Of a stretch of 6,161 bases of DNA, positions 4,996 to 6,161 are shown piece by piece. The stretch covers positions 1-6,161 of the forward strand of contig JAILGR010000187.1 in NCBI GenBank assembly GCA_024696565.1, given 5' to 3'. Position 1 is the first letter of the stretch; each line of letters opens with the position of its first letter. The stretch is from Acholeplasmatales bacterium. Lineage in GTDB: Bacteria; Bacillota_I; Bacilli_A; Acholeplasmatales; Anaeroplasmataceae. The notes beneath the pieces were generated by a model. The model ran no database searches. It worked only from the letters and a program-made list of their open reading frames with translations, and was not told the DNA's origin. The translations under genes and the position numbers were made by a program.

Positions 4996-6161
4996 ATGAA
5001 AAGAAGAAATAAGATAATTATTTGTATAATTGCTATACTTCTTTTTGTTGTTGGCTCAATTTCTGCAGTAGCTGCAATTATTGCTAGATTATCTGTCAGA
5101 GGCGACATTGAGCTTACTACAACAACTTTAGATGCAGAAGCTACATATACATCATCAGCATCAAGCTTTAATTTAAGCTATTCCTCTGCAGGGGATAGTA
5201 AATATGTAACTGCGACTGTTACAAATAATACAACTACAGATTCCCTACATGTATTCCATGAGATTTCATTACAAAGTGGTGGATCTAATGAATTACTAGC
5301 TGCAATTTTAGTTTATTATAATTCTGAATATTTAGGAACTTTATCCTCTATTATTTCAAATCAAACACCACTTACTAGTGAGACATCTTTTGTTGCTCCT
5401 GGTAAGTCAATATCCGATAGAATTACCTTTGAATTACACAATAGTGCTCCATCCGGCTTATTTGATGGTAAAGCATGTAACATTACATTAACTACATATA
5501 CTGAGAACATGGATTATGAGAAGTATATTCTTGTAACCAATGAAAGTGAATTAAGTGCTGCTATTACAGATATAAATAGTGGCTATTTTGATGTTGTTCC
5601 AACAATAGTACTTGGAAATACAATTACTTTAACTAACTCTATTACAATTGAAAATAGAACTACTATTGCAACAAATGGATATTCATTAACTGGAAGCATT
5701 ACTATTAATGACACTACTTCAACAAACCCTGATGCCTTATTAGAAATCCTAGGTTCAGGTAGTGTATCTAGCGTTATACTTGGCGCTAATTATGATGTTA
5801 GTGGCGCTAAAAATTTAGTTAAGGAATATGCACTAAAAAAAGCAGAAAAAGGAATAGTATCTTCGACACCATTAAATATTATTGGACCTTATGGTTTCTA
5901 TAATCTATCTGTTACAACAGACGGATTAACATCCTATACAAGGCCAAATTTAACAGGTAGTGTAAACTATAATACTATATCAAAAATCACTTTAGGTGGA
6001 GATACAGTAGTAGAGGTTAAGGTATTAGGTAGTGTAGGAAGCCTTGCAGCTTCAAATCTGTCTCATATGCCAACCGCTGGTGAAATCATTTCTAAAGATA
6101 TTTTCCTTCCTACATCTATTCCAAATGAAAATGCAAGCATCAGCTGGCAATCTAGCAACGA
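4996..6161 (+). CDS. Exported surface/adhesin-like protein, 5' part (runs off right edge)
   Basis: The frame is open from ATG 4996 to the window end (388 codons, no stop). The start is set by a strong AGGAGGT at 4982-4988, seven bases upstream. Residues 1-6 are basic (MKRRNK) and 7-30 are hydrophobic, ending SAVAAIIA: a signal peptide or uncleaved membrane anchor, with no lipobox. About 36-178 is a Ser/Thr-rich beta-sandwich-like region. About 182-275, from NESELSAAI through PTIVLGNTITLTNSITIENR to SVILG, resembles the start of a right-handed beta-helix as found in adhesin-like proteins. Residues 361-388 (IFLPTS...ASISWQSSN) match the opening of a bacterial Ig-like (aBig-type) domain. The gene is controlled by the c-di-GMP-I riboswitch upstream. 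Its composition resembles that of the large protein at 1-2954, suggesting a shared surface role. The exact function and ligand are unknown. Confidence 0.88.
   Translation, partial: MKRRNKIIICIIAILLFVVGSISAVAAIIARLSVRGDIELTTTTLDAEATYTSSASSFNLSYSSAGDSKYVTATVTNNTTTDSLHVFHEISLQSGGSNELLAAILVYYNSEYLGTLSSIISNQTPLTSETSFVAPGKSISDRITFELHNSAPSGLFDGKACNITLTTYTENMDYEKYILVTNESELSAAITDINSGYFDVVPTIVLGNTITLTNSITIENRTTIATNGYSLTGSITINDTTSTNPDALLEILGSGSVSSVILGANYDVSGAKNLVKEYALKKAEKGIVSSTPLNIIGPYGFYNLSVTTDGLTSYTRPNLTGSVNYNTISKITLGGDTVVEVKVLGSVGSLAASNLSHMPTAGEIISKDIFLPTSIPNENASISWQSSN

Overview
The window is very AT-rich (around 30% G+C by eye) and uses the standard bacterial code: Trp is TGG throughout and no in-frame TGA is read through. 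Strong AGGAGG-type ribosome sites, hairpin-plus-U-run terminators, an ISL3-type transposase and a class I cyclic-di-GMP riboswitch all point to a low-GC Firmicute. A gut-associated Bacilli/Clostridia lineage is likely, but no gene here fixes the taxon.

Layout. (1) Positions 1-2954 hold the 3' part of a very large, Ser/Thr/Asn/Tyr-rich surface-type protein. Its reading frame runs off the left edge. It begins with Trp-containing repeats that look lectin-like (beta-trefoil style), followed by beta-rich domains I do not recognise. (2) Positions 2955-3140 are a 3' untranslated region with five copies of GGAGTA, several nested complementary segments and a strong terminator. A possible antiterminator strand makes it look like an attenuator or an undescribed structured RNA. 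(3) Positions 3162-4225, minus strand, hold a dead ISL3-family transposase. It has lost its N-terminus, is frameshifted at a T7 run, and appears to lack the third catalytic acid. (4) Positions 4226-4797 contain no intact gene. They hold two TGTAGGTT repeats, two hairpins, a promoter and ribosome site leading into a broken small reading frame, and a tandem pair of TTAGACA/TGTCTAA palindromes. (5) Positions 4798-4995 form a regulatory leader: a promoter, a c-di-GMP-I aptamer, and a terminator whose 5' arm is the 3' part of the aptamer. This predicts that c-di-GMP turns expression on. (6) From 4996 to the right edge runs the 5' part of a second secreted or membrane-anchored surface protein. It has a signal/anchor segment, a beta-sandwich-like region, a beta-helix-like stretch and the start of a bacterial Ig-like domain.

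Taken together, this looks like a cell-surface/adhesin locus with two large exported proteins on the plus strand, separated by IS debris. At least the second is under second-messenger control, as expected for a change between free and attached growth. The most notable items are the c-di-GMP ON switch, the five-GGAGTA RNA segment and the twin palindromes.
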